DNA from: Sphingomonas aliaeris
GTDB taxonomy: Bacteria > Pseudomonadota > Alphaproteobacteria > Sphingomonadales > Sphingomonadaceae
Assembly (NCBI RefSeq): GCF_016743815.1
Contig: NZ_CP061035.1
Location: 932,501 to 996,500 of the forward strand
Direction: 5' to 3'
Length of the DNA: 64,000 nt
Below are positions 27,398 through 35,797 of this stretch, one piece after another; the stretch's first letter is position 1, and each line of letters begins with the position of its first letter. A program made the translations under genes and the position numbers. The notes below the pieces were generated by a model. That model had not been told where the DNA came from. It worked only from the letters and a program-made list of their open reading frames with translations, and did not search any database.

Positions 27398-28180
27398 ATG
27401 GCGCACGTGCAAGGCTCAGAATGGCCGGTGCTTGCAGCTTGTATCGGCAGGGATCGCCCACCGACGGCCGGTGAGATCGACAGACTTGCAAGCCGGATCT
27501 GGCGCGAAACTCATCCAGGTGCACTCGGGTGGGATAGTGTGACGCGAGGCAGCGAGCTTCACAGGCAAACGCTCGAGGTCGCACTTGTGGCGGTGGGGAT
27601 GCCCCAACGTGACGATGTGCACTCGTCGACGTTGCGCCAGCGGGCACTACGCGAAAGCCCGATCTCCGAGTCCATTGAACACAACGTGTCGCTTGCGCCC
27701 AGAACCCTGCCTCTACCGGAGGAAGGGGATACCGTTTCGGCGTCTGTGGCTCCGGAAATGAGAGCGGACATCGATCCGAGCGGCGAGCTTCTCAGCGATG
27801 ACGATTATGCCACTTTAGCTGCGTTCCGCCAGAACCTCCGCAGCTTTCTCCGTTTCAGCGAAATTGCGGCCGAGGGAGCCGGCATCACTGCGCAGCAATA
27901 CCAAGCGCTTCTTGCGCTGCGAGCAGCCCCGGACTGCCAGCTTTCGGTAGGCGAGTTGGCAGACCAGATGCTGCTTCAGCCGCACAGTACGAGCGGTCTA
28001 CTTAATCGGCTCGAGGCTATCGGCATGGTTGAGCGGCTGAGGTCAGGGAGCGACCGGCGGCGAGTTGGGATCCGGCTCACCGCGGAGGGGCGGACGCTAC
28101 TGTCATCACTGGCGAATGCGCACCGCGCGGAGCTAGCACGGCTGCGCCCGATGCTCGACAACGTGGTTTCCTCGCTGTGA
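27398..28180 (+). CDS. MarR-family regulator with long N-terminal extension
   Basis: The C-terminal ~140 residues are a MarR winged helix (ITAQQYQALLALRAAPDCQLSVGELADQMLLQPHSTSGLLNRLEAIGMVERLRSGSDRRRVGIRLTAEG). ATG 27398 is chosen because GGAGAAG lies 7 nt upstream, giving 260 residues. The ~120-residue N-terminal part (GRDRPPTAGEIDRLASRIWRETHPGALGWDSVTRGSELHRQTLEVALVAVGMP) has protein-like composition but no recognised domain. An internal ATG at 27758 would give a normal-length MarR protein. It is either a two-domain regulator or a MarR gene overlapping an unknown frame. DUF488 follows by 48 nt. Confidence 0.7.
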   Translation: MAHVQGSEWPVLAACIGRDRPPTAGEIDRLASRIWRETHPGALGWDSVTRGSELHRQTLEVALVAVGMPQRDDVHSSTLRQRALRESPISESIEHNVSLAPRTLPLPEEGDTVSASVAPEMRADIDPSGELLSDDDYATLAAFRQNLRSFLRFSEIAAEGAGITAQQYQALLALRAAPDCQLSVGELADQMLLQPHSTSGLLNRLEAIGMVERLRSGSDRRRVGIRLTAEGRTLLSSLANAHRAELARLRPMLDNVVSSL

Positions 28181-28228
28181 CAGGTCGAGAGATGCCTTCC
28201 TCTGTACTGCACTCTGTGGGGCACACGG

Positions 28229-28783
28229 ATGCCTGAGATGCTCCCGGTTTTCACAATCGGCCATTCGACCCGCTCAATCGTTGAGTTCGCCGCCTTGCTG
28301 CAGACTAGCGGCGTGCAGCTTGTCGTGGATATTCGCAGCGTCCCGAAATCGCGGACCAATCCACAATATAATCTGGACGCCCTTCCCGATGCCTTGGCCG
28401 AGTTCCAGGTGGCCCATATGCGGTTGGCGGAGCTCGGTGGGCTCCGGAAGAAGTCGGAAATGCCGGCGGACGCGAACGCCTTGTGGCGCAACCAGAGCTT
28501 CCACAATTATGCGGATTACGCCCTTTCAGAGCCGTTCCGTTCCGGTCTGGCGCATCTCCTCCATGTGTCAGCGGAGCGCCGTACCGCCATCATGTGCGCG
28601 GAAGCGGTCTGGTGGCGGTGCCATCGCCGGATCGTAGCCGATTACCTTATCAAGGAGGGCAGACGCGTGTTCCACCTGATGTCGGAGACGACGGTGAGCG
28701 CTGCTTCGATGACCCCAGGAGCCATCGAAGCAGCAGACGGTCTTCACTACCCAGCTCAAGAGCTAGGCGCGGTACCCGAATAG
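28229..28783 (+). CDS. DUF488-family protein
   Basis: 184 residues. Family hallmarks: FTIGHSTRSIVEFAALLQTSGVQLVVDIRSVPKSRTNPQYN, LGGLRK, FHNYADYALSEPF, and TAIMCAEAVWWRCHRRIVADYLIKEG with the conserved Cys/Arg/His set. DUF488 proteins are cytoplasmic and of unknown function, often near DNA-repair or stress genes. It may share a transcript with the upstream MarR regulator. Confidence 0.85.
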   Translation: MPEMLPVFTIGHSTRSIVEFAALLQTSGVQLVVDIRSVPKSRTNPQYNLDALPDALAEFQVAHMRLAELGGLRKKSEMPADANALWRNQSFHNYADYALSEPFRSGLAHLLHVSAERRTAIMCAEAVWWRCHRRIVADYLIKEGRRVFHLMSETTVSAASMTPGAIEAADGLHYPAQELGAVPE

Positions 28784-28788
28784 CATCA

Positions 28789-30386
28789 TCATGCGGGCAG
28801 TTCGAAGCTGTCCGCCCGCGCGAGATTCCATGCGGCGCTGTAGAAGTCGCGATTATGGGAGTTGGTAAGCAGTTCTCCGTCCTCGAGAAAGATGTGAAGC
28901 TGTGAGAACAGCCGGATCTCGGTCAGAGATACGCGCCGTACCAGGTGGTGGGGCCCAAGCATCGAGGGGTGGTCGAGACCCGCCGCCGCGGTCATCTCCG
29001 CAAGCGCCCTCATGGTGTTGCGATGGAAGTTGTACACGCGCTCCGCCTTGTCGGGCACAACCAGTGCTCGCTGCCGCATAGGGTCTTGCGTGGCGACGCC
29101 GACTGGACACCGGTTGGTATGGCACGAAAGGGACTGGATGCAGCCGAGTGCGAACATGTATCCGCGCCCTGCATTGGTCCAGTCCGCGCCGAGCGCGAGG
29201 ACGGCCGCAATGTCGAACGCGCTCACGATCTTGCCGGCAGCTCCCACCTTGATCCTGCTTCGGAGGCCGGCGCCCACAAGAGCGTTGTGTGCAAAGAGCA
29301 AGCTCTCGCGCATCGGCATCCCGAGGTTGTCGGCGAATTCGACCGGCGCGGCGCCGGTCCCTCCTTCGGCCCCATCGATGACGATGAAGTCTGGAAGGAT
29401 GCCGGTTTCGCGCATCGCCTTGACCATGCCCATGAATTCCCAGGGCTGACCGATGCAGAGCTTCATGCCGACCGGCTTCCCCTTCGAAAGGCGACGCAGG
29501 TCGGCCAAGAATCGCATGAGCTCGATGGGGGTAGAGAATTCCCGATGCCGTGCAGGCGAGATGCAGTCCTCCCCGACCGGCACGCCGCGCGTCGCGGCGA
29601 TCTCGGGCGTCACCTTTTCGCCAGGCAGGATGCCACCATGCCCTGGCTTCGCTCCCTGGCTCAGCTTCACCTCGATCATCTTGATTTGGGGGTCTGCCGC
29701 CTGATCCGCGAAGCGACCCGGATCCAACCTGCCGTCTGCTGTCCGACACCCGAAGTAGCCGCTGCCGATTTCCCAAATGAGATCGCCACCATGTTCACGG
29801 TGGTACGGGCTGATTCCGCCCTCTCCAGTATCGTGTGCAAAGCTACCCATCCGTGCGCCTTTGTTCAGCGCCCGGATCGCGTTGGCACTGAGCGACCCGA
29901 AGCTCATTGCCGATATGTTGAAAATCGAAGCCATGTACGGCGGGGCGCCGTCGTGCCCCCGATGGGTATGCGGAACGTGGCCGGGTCCGCCGCAGGCTTC
30001 GGACGCGTCGAATGCCCGATGAACTCGTATCCATTGCGATAGACATCAACGAGTGTGCCGAAAGCGCGATCGCTGCTCTCGTTCTTGGCCCGTGCATAGA
30101 CAAGCGAGCGCTGCGCTCGGGAGAAGGGCGTCTTGTCGTTGTCGCCCTCGATTAGGTACTGGCGGATCTCCGGCCGAATTTCCTCGAAGAACCAGCGTAG
30201 GCGGCCGATGATCGGGTAGTTGCGGCGCACGGAATGAAGCGGCTGCGCGAGATCGTAGAGCCCGACGAGCGAGAGCGACAAACTCACGGCGAAGACTGGA
30301 ATCGCCCAGGCTGCAGGCAGGTAGGCCCCGGCAACAATGGTAGCGACGAGGCAGGCCCCGAGCACGGTGAAACGAGTTAGGAACAA
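28789..30386 (-). pseudogene. FMN-binding glutamate-synthase-family protein, frameshifted
   Basis: The 5' part (29904-30386) encodes two membrane segments (FLTRFTVLGACLVATIVAGAYL, AIPVFAVSLSLSLVGLYDL), RRNYPIIGRLRWFFEEIRPEIRQY, and then derails after FRIPIGG. The 3' part (28789-29934) resumes as NISAMSFGSLSANAIRALNKGARMGSFAHDTGEGGISPYH...IDGAEGGTGAAP...SCHTNRCPVGVATQDP, the FMN-site and Cys region of the GltB synthase-domain family. A single base missing in the C5 run at 29956-29960 accounts for the break. These membrane-anchored GltB-like proteins are widespread, of uncertain substrate, and lack the glutaminase domain. It may be intact in the real genome. Confidence 0.75.
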
Positions 30387-30489
30387 GGGGTGGGCTCCCG
30401 CGAACGCTCGACGGGCTGCTCATGCGTCGATGCAATTGAGATAAATGGTTCCGTGGCACCGGACGCAACGTCACAGCAGCCGACGCTTC

Positions 30490-30544
30490 TAGATCGGAAA
30501 GCGATCTAAGGGTGCAGGCGCGCCGTACTGCTCCCCGCAGGCAC
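30490..30544. repeat. Tandem hairpin element, copy c
   Basis: Hairpin 1: TAGATCG (30490-30496) with CGATCTA (30502-30508), loop GAAAG. Then GGGTGCAGGCGCG (shared exactly with copy b) and an outer GTGC/GCAC pairing (30512-30515 with 30541-30544) enclosing GTACTGCTCCCC. It lies ~105 nt upstream of the minus-strand glutamate-synthase-like gene, matching the placement of copy b. Confidence 0.55.
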
Positions 30545-30798
30545 GGCTACGGGAAGGGAAGATGATCCCGTGTGCATCCCCTTATGATGCTCATTGGACA
30601 AGAGACTTTCAAGGACCGTGCCTTGACCCTCTTTGGGAGAGCGACGGCTCGTGATCACCCTCGCAGCAAGGACCTCGACCGCATTGGACGCGCCGATGGG
30701 GGCAGAGCTCCGGCAGAAAGGGAGCCCCGCAAGCACGGGCCGAGCTTCAGGTCAGCTGGGGGTGCTAGACGAGCTGGGAGCTTAGAACCAGACACGAG

Positions 30799-30830
30799 GA
30801 CGAGGCATCAGCCTAAGCTGACGCCTCGTC
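30799..30830 (-). terminator. Strong hairpin downstream of hmp
   Basis: GACGAGGC (30799-30806) pairs with GCCTCGTC (30823-30830); after one mismatch TCAGC pairs with GCTGA around a CTAA tetraloop, a 13-bp stem ending 13 nt from the hmp stop. There is no clear U-tract, so this may be a structure-only or bidirectional terminator. Confidence 0.6.
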
Positions 30831-30842
30831 CCACTACCTGTT

Positions 30843-32054
30843 TCAGGCCGCCAGCAGCTCGTCGGCAGGACCAAAGAACTCGTAATGGATCCGGTTGGCG
30901 GGAAGGCCTGCCATCGAAAGGGCGGAAACCAGCGTCCGCAACATCGGGCGCGGGCCACACAGGAAATAATCCGCATCGTCGATCGGCGTCTCGGCCCGAA
31001 GCCACGCCTCGTCGATCAGCCCATTGCGGTCGAAGTCGCGGCCCGACGCGTCCTCGGCGCGCGGGTGCTGATAGAAAAACGTAGTTCGAACATTTGGTCG
31101 TCCATCAGCAAGGTGGCGCACGTGATCGCCCATCGCGTGGGTTGAGCCATCGAGCGTGCCATGCGCATAATGGACAGGAAGTCCCGGATGCTTCTCGATG
31201 ATCGCTTCCAGCATCGCCACCATCGGAGTCAGACCAACACCACCGGACAGGAGCACCACCGGCCGCTCAGGGTTATCGGCGAGGAAGAACTCGCCGGCAG
31301 GGGGCGCGACCTTCAGCACAGTGCCGGGCTTCGCCTCGTTGTGCAGCCAGCTCGAGGCGACGCCCTCCGGCTCGCGCTTGACGGAGATGCGGTAGGTCTC
31401 GCCGTTCGGCGCAGCGGAGATGCTGTAGTTGCGCTTGAGCGGCGCATGACCGGGGATCTCCAGCCAGAAGGTAAGATACTGGCCCGGCTTGTGGCGCACT
31501 ACGGGTCGGCCATCGGTCGGTCGAAGCACGAAGGAGGTGATGATCGCGCTCTCTGGCCGGGCCTCCTCGACGACGAATGTCCGCCAACCACTCCATCCAC
31601 CCTCGGCCGCAGCCAGATCATGATAGATATGATCCTCGCGCGCGATCAGGATGTTGGCTAGGAACCAGTAAGCCTCACCCCAAGCTGCCAGTACCTCTTC
31701 TGTAGCAGCGTCGCCGAGCACCTCCTTGATCGCAGCCAGCAACGCTTCGGCGACATAGGGGTAGTGCTCGGGAAGGATTTGCAGCCCCACATGCTTCTGC
31801 GCGATCCGCTCGACAGCGGGCGCAAGTGCGCCGAGATTCTCGATGTTATTGGCGTAGGCGAGAATGGCTGCGGTCAATGCCCGGGGCTGCGAACCGGAGT
31901 CGCCATGGTGCGACTGGTTGAACAGATCGCGGATCATCGGGTTCTGGAACATGCGATCATACATGACACGCACGATCTCCAGTCCATGGGCTTCAAGGGC
32001 GGGCACAGTGGCTTTGACGAGCGCAACTGTGCGGTCGCTGAGGGGCTGCGACAT
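30843..32054 (-). CDS. hmp: Flavohaemoglobin (nitric oxide dioxygenase)
   Basis: 403 residues, the usual Hmp length. Globin domain (residues 1-140) with proximal-His region IAQKHVGLQI and YANNIENLGAL; FAD-binding domain with RNYSIS and GQYLTFW; NAD(P)-binding domain with LLSGGVGLTPMVAMLEA and YFLCGPRPML. It converts NO plus O2 to nitrate in the cytoplasm using NAD(P)H. Last gene of an operon with a DUF1971 protein and a truncated globin; an NsrR site lies in the promoter region and nsrR diverges, so NO-inducible expression is expected. Confidence 0.93.
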   Translation of the reverse strand: MSQPLSDRTVALVKATVPALEAHGLEIVRVMYDRMFQNPMIRDLFNQSHHGDSGSQPRALTAAILAYANNIENLGALAPAVERIAQKHVGLQILPEHYPYVAEALLAAIKEVLGDAATEEVLAAWGEAYWFLANILIAREDHIYHDLAAAEGGWSGWRTFVVEEARPESAIITSFVLRPTDGRPVVRHKPGQYLTFWLEIPGHAPLKRNYSISAAPNGETYRISVKREPEGVASSWLHNEAKPGTVLKVAPPAGEFFLADNPERPVVLLSGGVGLTPMVAMLEAIIEKHPGLPVHYAHGTLDGSTHAMGDHVRHLADGRPNVRTTFFYQHPRAEDASGRDFDRNGLIDEAWLRAETPIDDADYFLCGPRPMLRTLVSALSMAGLPANRIHYEFFGPADELLAA

Positions 32055-32101
32055 AAAGGACTCCTTTGGATGAATGTGGCCGGTGGCCGTTTGGGAAAGG
32101 A

Positions 32102-32374
32102 TCAGTCGCCAGGCGGCTCGTCGTAGAAATCGACCTGCATCTTCACAGCGCCGAGCGGCTCCACGAAATGCGGCTGTTCGGGTAGGATCAGACCCGGCAA
32201 ATCGGCCGTGACAACCGTCTCAGAGGGTGGATCGAGATAGGTGAGCTTCAATCGCCCTTCGATCACGCGGACCACGCCCCATACACCGGCCTTAGTACGG
32301 TGCTCGTTCCGAAGGGCGGCCGGAAGCGTCGCCTCGTCGAACACCGGGGTCGACCGATAGGGAACCGCGCTCAT
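32102..32374 (-). CDS. DUF1971 (TehB-associated) small protein
   Basis: 90 residues from MSAVPYRSTPVFDEATLPAALRNEHRTKAGVWGVVRVIEGRLKLTYLDPPSETVV, the DUF1971 cupin-like pattern. These proteins accompany nitrite/NO and tellurite-resistance genes. Its start lies next to the truncated-globin stop and hmp follows by 47 nt, so it belongs to the NO-response operon. The role is unproven; a small-molecule binding function is likely from the fold. Confidence 0.8.
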   Translation of the reverse strand: MSAVPYRSTPVFDEATLPAALRNEHRTKAGVWGVVRVIEGRLKLTYLDPPSETVVTADLPGLILPEQPHFVEPLGAVKMQVDFYDEPPGD

Positions 32375-32375
32375 C

Positions 32376-32804
32376 TCAAGCGGCCTTTCGGCCCGAAGGC
32401 GGCAGCTTGAAGAACATGGCCAGCTGCAGGCTCTCGGCAATACGGGCAGCTTTTGCCTGAAGGGCAGTCGCAGTCTCCGGCGGCATTACCTCAGCCGTAG
32501 TGCACGCCCACAGAGCCAGCCAACGCTCGAAGAACGCAGGGTCGATGCGCTCACGATGCTTGATATGTGCGGCGACCGGATTGCCTTTGTACCGGCCGCT
32601 GGTCAGCATCACTGATGACCAGAAAGCGGTGAGCTTCTCGAGATGTTCGGACCAGTCGCCAACGGCATCGTTGAAGATCGGTCCGAGATCGGCATCCGCG
32701 CGGACCCGCGCGTAGAACAGGGCGACGAGCCGCCTCAGCCCTTGCTCATCGATCTGCGCCAACTCGTCCACGAGCCATGCTCCAATCATGTACTTCAAGT
32801 GCAT
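32376..32804 (-). CDS. Group III truncated haemoglobin
   Basis: 142 residues: LRRLVALFYARVRADADLGPIFNDAVGDWSEHLEKLTAFWSSVMLTSGRYKGNPVAAHIKH, then FFERWLALWACTTAEVMPPE, matching group III (trHbP) globins including the proximal-His segment AAHIKHRERI. Probably binds NO or oxygen in the cytoplasm. First gene of the operon leading to hmp; its ATG is 17 nt from the NsrR-like site, so repression by NsrR would be direct. Confidence 0.85.
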   Translation of the reverse strand: MHLKYMIGAWLVDELAQIDEQGLRRLVALFYARVRADADLGPIFNDAVGDWSEHLEKLTAFWSSVMLTSGRYKGNPVAAHIKHRERIDPAFFERWLALWACTTAEVMPPETATALQAKAARIAESLQLAMFFKLPPSGRKAA

Positions 32805-32821
32805 CTATTCTCCCGATTTGA

Positions 32822-32844
32822 AAGATGCAACAGAAATACATATA
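32822..32844. promoter_or_regulatory. NsrR-type operator
   Basis: AAGATGCA, 5 nt, then AATACATATA, a close match to the NsrR consensus (AAGATGCAT half-site and its mirror) in the 78-bp gap between the globin operon and nsrR. It could control both directions. Basis: pattern match plus context. Confidence 0.7.
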
Positions 32845-32882
32845 AGCGGAGCAGCCGATGACGGCTTGGATCGGGAGGCCAT

Positions 32883-33347
32883 GTGCGGCTGACGCGCTAC
32901 ACCGACTACGCCATGCGGGTGCTGCTCTACGTCGGCGCACGCCCCGATCGCCTATGCTCGATCGCGGAAATCTCCCGCGCCTATGGTATCTCGAAGGACC
33001 ACCTGATGAAGGTGGTCCACGATCTCGGGAAGGCCGGCTATATCACGACGGCGCGAGGACGGTTCGGGGGAATCAGACTTGGCCGACCCGCTGAGGAAAT
33101 CAGCGTCGGTGCCGTTGTCCGACATACGGAGGACGGCTTCGATCTGGCGGACTGCGGACGCTGCATCATTGCGCCTGCGTGCGGTTTGACCGGCGTGCTT
33201 CGAGAGGCGCTCGCCGCCTTCATGGCCGTGCTCGATCGCTACACGCTCGATGATCTCCTCGCAAAACGTGCCGATATCCTGGAGCTCTTCTCGGTCGCCA
33301 GGCAGGACCCGCTCCCGGTCGAAAGCGCAACATCACTGCATCCCTAG
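32883..33347 (+). CDS. nsrR: Rrf2-family NO-sensing repressor NsrR
   Basis: 154 residues. N-terminal winged helix (MRLTRYTDYAMRVLLYVGA ... SIAEISRAYGISKDHLMKVVHDLGKAGYI) and a cluster-binding loop with Cys91, Cys94 and Cys100 (DCGRCIIAPACGL). NsrR holds an iron-sulfur cluster that reacts with NO, releasing repression. Divergent from hmp/DUF1971/globin with an NsrR-like operator between, so assignment as NsrR rather than IscR or RirA is strong. The first cysteine spacing (CxxC) is shorter than in E. coli NsrR. Confidence 0.88.
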   Translation: MRLTRYTDYAMRVLLYVGARPDRLCSIAEISRAYGISKDHLMKVVHDLGKAGYITTARGRFGGIRLGRPAEEISVGAVVRHTEDGFDLADCGRCIIAPACGLTGVLREALAAFMAVLDRYTLDDLLAKRADILELFSVARQDPLPVESATSLHP

Positions 33348-33356
33348 CCGTCTGCC

Positions 33357-33381
33357 GGAGCAATTTACGTCCGGACACGTT
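33357..33381 (+). promoter_or_regulatory. Candidate EcfG (general stress sigma) promoter for DUF3606 gene
   Basis: GGAGC, 16 nt, CGTT, ending 26 nt before the DUF3606 ATG. The alphaproteobacterial EcfG consensus is GGAAC-N16/17-CGTT, so there is one mismatch in the -35. DUF3606 genes often belong to the general stress regulon, which supports the call. Confidence 0.4.
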
Positions 33382-33407
33382 CGATCTCCGACAGAGTGAG
33401 GATCAGA

Positions 33408-33608
33408 ATGGCAGACGACAAAGCGAAACAGGGGCAGCAGGATCGGATCCGTGTGGCTGGCAACGAACCTTATGAGGTGGAGTATTTCGCTTCCAAGCAT
33501 GGCCTTAGCCAGGGGCAGGCTCGCGACCTCATCAAGCGCGTCGGCAACGATCGGGCAAAACTCGACGAAGCCGCAGAGAAGTTGAAGGGCGAGCGAAACA
33601 GCGGGTAA
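33408..33608 (+). CDS. DUF3606 small stress protein, copy 1
   Basis: 66 residues from MADDKAKQGQQDRIRVAGNEPYEVEYFASKHGLSQGQARDLIKRVGNDRAKLDEAAEKL. This is the DUF3606 pattern: a hydrophilic N-terminus, 'YEVEYFA.KHGLS..qA..LI...GN.R..L..AA'. ATG 33408 is preferred to the frame start at 33396. A second copy is at 53892-54077. Function unknown; expression under general stress is typical. The ZIP gene follows after 4 nt. Confidence 0.82.
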   Translation: MADDKAKQGQQDRIRVAGNEPYEVEYFASKHGLSQGQARDLIKRVGNDRAKLDEAAEKLKGERNSG

Positions 33609-33612
33609 GGTT

Positions 33613-34374
33613 GTGACCGGAGTATGGGTCGCAGGCTTTTGGGGGTTCGTTGGCGGATCGGCGCTGATCCTCGGTGCCCTGGTCGCCTATTTCGTAACGC
33701 TGCCGCAGCGGCTTATCGCATCAATCATGGCCATCGGGTCAGGAGTGCTGATCTCGGCAGTCGCGTTCGATCTGATGGACGAGGCGTTCCGACAGGGGGG
33801 CTTTGACTCCACCGAGCTCGGCTTTCTCGGCGGGGCAGTGGTCTATACCGCGGCTAACATCATCGTATCGCAGCGAGGTGCGCGTCACCGCAAGCGCTCA
33901 GGATCCAACCCGGACGAGAGTCAGCCTAGCGCGCAATCGAATTCCGGCGCGGCGATAGCTATCGGTGCGTTGCTCGATGGTATCCCGGAATCGGTGGTGA
34001 TCGGCGCTAGCCTGCTGAGCGGAGGTGGAGTGAGCGCCGTTACGGTCGCTGCAGTCTTCCTTTCCAATGTTCCTGAGGGACTCTCCAGCGCGGCAGGGAT
34101 GAAGGCCGCAGGCAGGGGACCCGGCTACACTTTCGGGGTTTGGGGCGGGATCGCGATAGCTTCCGCTATCTCGGCAATGATCGGGAATGTTGCCTTAGCC
34201 GGCAGCGGTCCGGAGCTCATCGCCGCAGTGACAGCGGTAGCGGCAGGTGCCATTCTGGCCATGCTGGTCGACACCATGATCCCCGAAGCGACCGAGGCGA
34301 CCCATGACTATTCGGGTCTGATCGCCGTCATAGGCTTTCTTGCAGCATTCATTCTGTCGAAGCTTGGCGGATGA
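33613..34374 (+). CDS. ZIP-family metal transporter
   Basis: 253 residues, about eight membrane segments. ZIP metal-site motifs: LLDGIPESVVIGASL in TM4 and FLSNVPEGLSSAAGMKAAG in TM5 (the usual HNIPEG is NVPEG here); a loop between TM3 and TM4 is polar (RGARHRKRSGSNPDESQPS). Likely imports zinc or another divalent cation. The GTG start 4 nt after the DUF3606 stop implies co-transcription. Confidence 0.82.
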   Translation: MTGVWVAGFWGFVGGSALILGALVAYFVTLPQRLIASIMAIGSGVLISAVAFDLMDEAFRQGGFDSTELGFLGGAVVYTAANIIVSQRGARHRKRSGSNPDESQPSAQSNSGAAIAIGALLDGIPESVVIGASLLSGGGVSAVTVAAVFLSNVPEGLSSAAGMKAAGRGPGYTFGVWGGIAIASAISAMIGNVALAGSGPELIAAVTAVAAGAILAMLVDTMIPEATEATHDYSGLIAVIGFLAAFILSKLGG

Positions 34375-34419
34375 AAACCCCGGCGTCGGCTCGCCCCAGA
34401 TCTAATGAGGAGCGCATAC

Positions 34420-35022
34420 ATGACACCTGATGAAGCTTTCGCTCTTCTACGTGACGGAAACGCCGCATTCCTGCGCGGTGATGTGGCTGCTCCCGATATC
34501 GGCCCAAGCCGGCGGTTGAGCCTCGCTCAGGGCCAGTCTCCGTTCTGCGCCTATGTCACGTGCTCCGATAGCCGGGTACCTCCAGAGCTGTTGTTTGGGC
34601 GCGGTCTGGGTGAGCTGTTCATCGTTCGCAATGCCGGCAACACCATCGATACCGTCGCGAGAGGCTCGATTGAATTTGCTGTGGCGGTCCTCAATGTGCC
34701 TCTGATCGTCGTAATGGGTCACCAGGCATGCGGCGCTGTAAAGGCGGCCATGTCGGTGGTTGAGAACAATGCCCGTTTTCCGGGAGCCATCGGCACCATG
34801 CTGGAACCCATCATTCCGGCTGTCCTGGAGGCGAGGAGCCTAAGCGGTGATCCAACCGAGAACGCCGTAAGGTCAAACGTCAGACGTGTTGTGCGCGGAT
34901 TGCGTGAAGCGAGCGCACCGATCCTCCTATCCCCTTTGGCAGAAGGTAAGCTCAGAATCGTAGGTGCCTATTATAGCCTGGCAACGGGCGAGGTGGACTT
35001 CTTCGACAATCTTACGTCGTAA
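34420..35022 (+). CDS. Beta-class carbonic anhydrase
   Basis: 200 residues from ATG 34420, which has GAGGAG 8 nt upstream; the frame extends 5 codons further. Zinc ligands: Cys in CSDSRVPPE with its Asp-Arg dyad, and His and Cys in VVMGHQACGAVKAA. FIVRNAGNTID completes the signature. Reversible CO2 hydration in the cytoplasm. About 45 nt after the ZIP gene, so zinc uptake and a zinc enzyme may share a transcript; the linkage is suggestive only. Confidence 0.88.
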   Translation: MTPDEAFALLRDGNAAFLRGDVAAPDIGPSRRLSLAQGQSPFCAYVTCSDSRVPPELLFGRGLGELFIVRNAGNTIDTVARGSIEFAVAVLNVPLIVVMGHQACGAVKAAMSVVENNARFPGAIGTMLEPIIPAVLEARSLSGDPTENAVRSNVRRVVRGLREASAPILLSPLAEGKLRIVGAYYSLATGEVDFFDNLTS

Positions 35023-35225
35023 CCCCGAATGCCGTTACCTGCTTCGCCCCCTGGGTATGGTAGCGTGATCATGCCGCGCCGACATCGCAGGCAATCCGCT
35101 TAACAGCACCAGTTTGTCACCGGCATTGCTCGGATCGCACTCCGCGCGGACGATTTGAAAGGCGTTTCTCTACCGGCGAAGCTGCCTTCAGTGAAACGAG
35201 ATGCCCGCCTTCCACATTCTGAAAA

Positions 35226-35621
35226 TCACCGGCCCGCCTCGGGCTTAGCAAGCAGCTGATCGCGTGTGAGCGGGCCACGAAGGTTGCGGTCGTGCCCCTG
35301 CACGACCACCACCAGGCCGTCGAGCGGAATGGTGACGTTGCGGTCCGGATCGGTGTCATCGATCTCTACCAAAAGCCCGGTCACCTTGCCGGATGAATCC
35401 ATCACGACCTGTTCAACCTCCGCTATCTCGCGGCCGGTCGTGTCGAGAATATCCGCGTCTTCGAGCTGCTCCCTCGTAAGCCCTAAAGCGATCGTGGGTT
35501 GCTGCGCGGCTGCAGGTGCGCTGGAGTTGGCGGCTGTGGCAGAGTCCGCCCTGGCTGCCTCGTTGTTGCCGCAGCCCATGAGCAGCACCGTCGTCGTCGC
35601 CATTAGAACAACAGCTTTCAT
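35226..35621 (-). CDS. PRC-barrel lipoprotein
   Basis: 131 residues: signal peptide with lipobox MKAVVLMATTTVLLMGC, an Ala/Ser-rich linker, and a PRC-barrel-like domain (LEDADILDTTGREIAEVEQVVMDSSGKVTGLLVEIDDTDPDRNVTIPLDGLVVVVQG). Extracytoplasmic PRC-barrel proteins are envelope-stress associated with unclear roles. Convergent with the carbonic-anhydrase gene and just upstream of the IS insertion point, which falls in its 5' flank (120 bp away) and may affect its promoter. Confidence 0.8.
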   Translation of the reverse strand: MKAVVLMATTTVLLMGCGNNEAARADSATAANSSAPAAAQQPTIALGLTREQLEDADILDTTGREIAEVEQVVMDSSGKVTGLLVEIDDTDPDRNVTIPLDGLVVVVQGHDRNLRGPLTRDQLLAKPEAGR

Positions 35622-35797
35622 GACCTCGCCTCCTATTTCATTCTAGAGCGTCTCGTGTTTAAATTCGTTCCTGTGGCTTTCTTGAGCGCCAACCCTCGTA
35701 GTACCAGAGCGCTGACGACCAAACGAAGAGCGAGGATTGTATGACCTGCTCCCCAGAATTCATGCCATTGGTAAGTTAGCTCGTCAGATGGAGACGA

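Larger units (their letters stand above)
30387..30842. other. Intergenic region with hairpin element and terminator
   Basis: About 455 bp between the glutamate-synthase-like gene and hmp, both on the minus strand. It contains tandem hairpin copy c (30490-30544) and the hmp terminator (30799-30830). Open frames here are Arg-rich and unconvincing. Confidence 0.5.

Noticed and set aside
28945..30042. 365-codon open frame antisense to the glutamate-synthase-like gene
   Set aside because: No motifs; complementary to conserved GltB-family sequence.
30572..31084. 170-codon plus-strand frame overlapping the end of hmp
   Set aside because: Arg/Pro/Thr-rich shadow of hmp and its terminator region.
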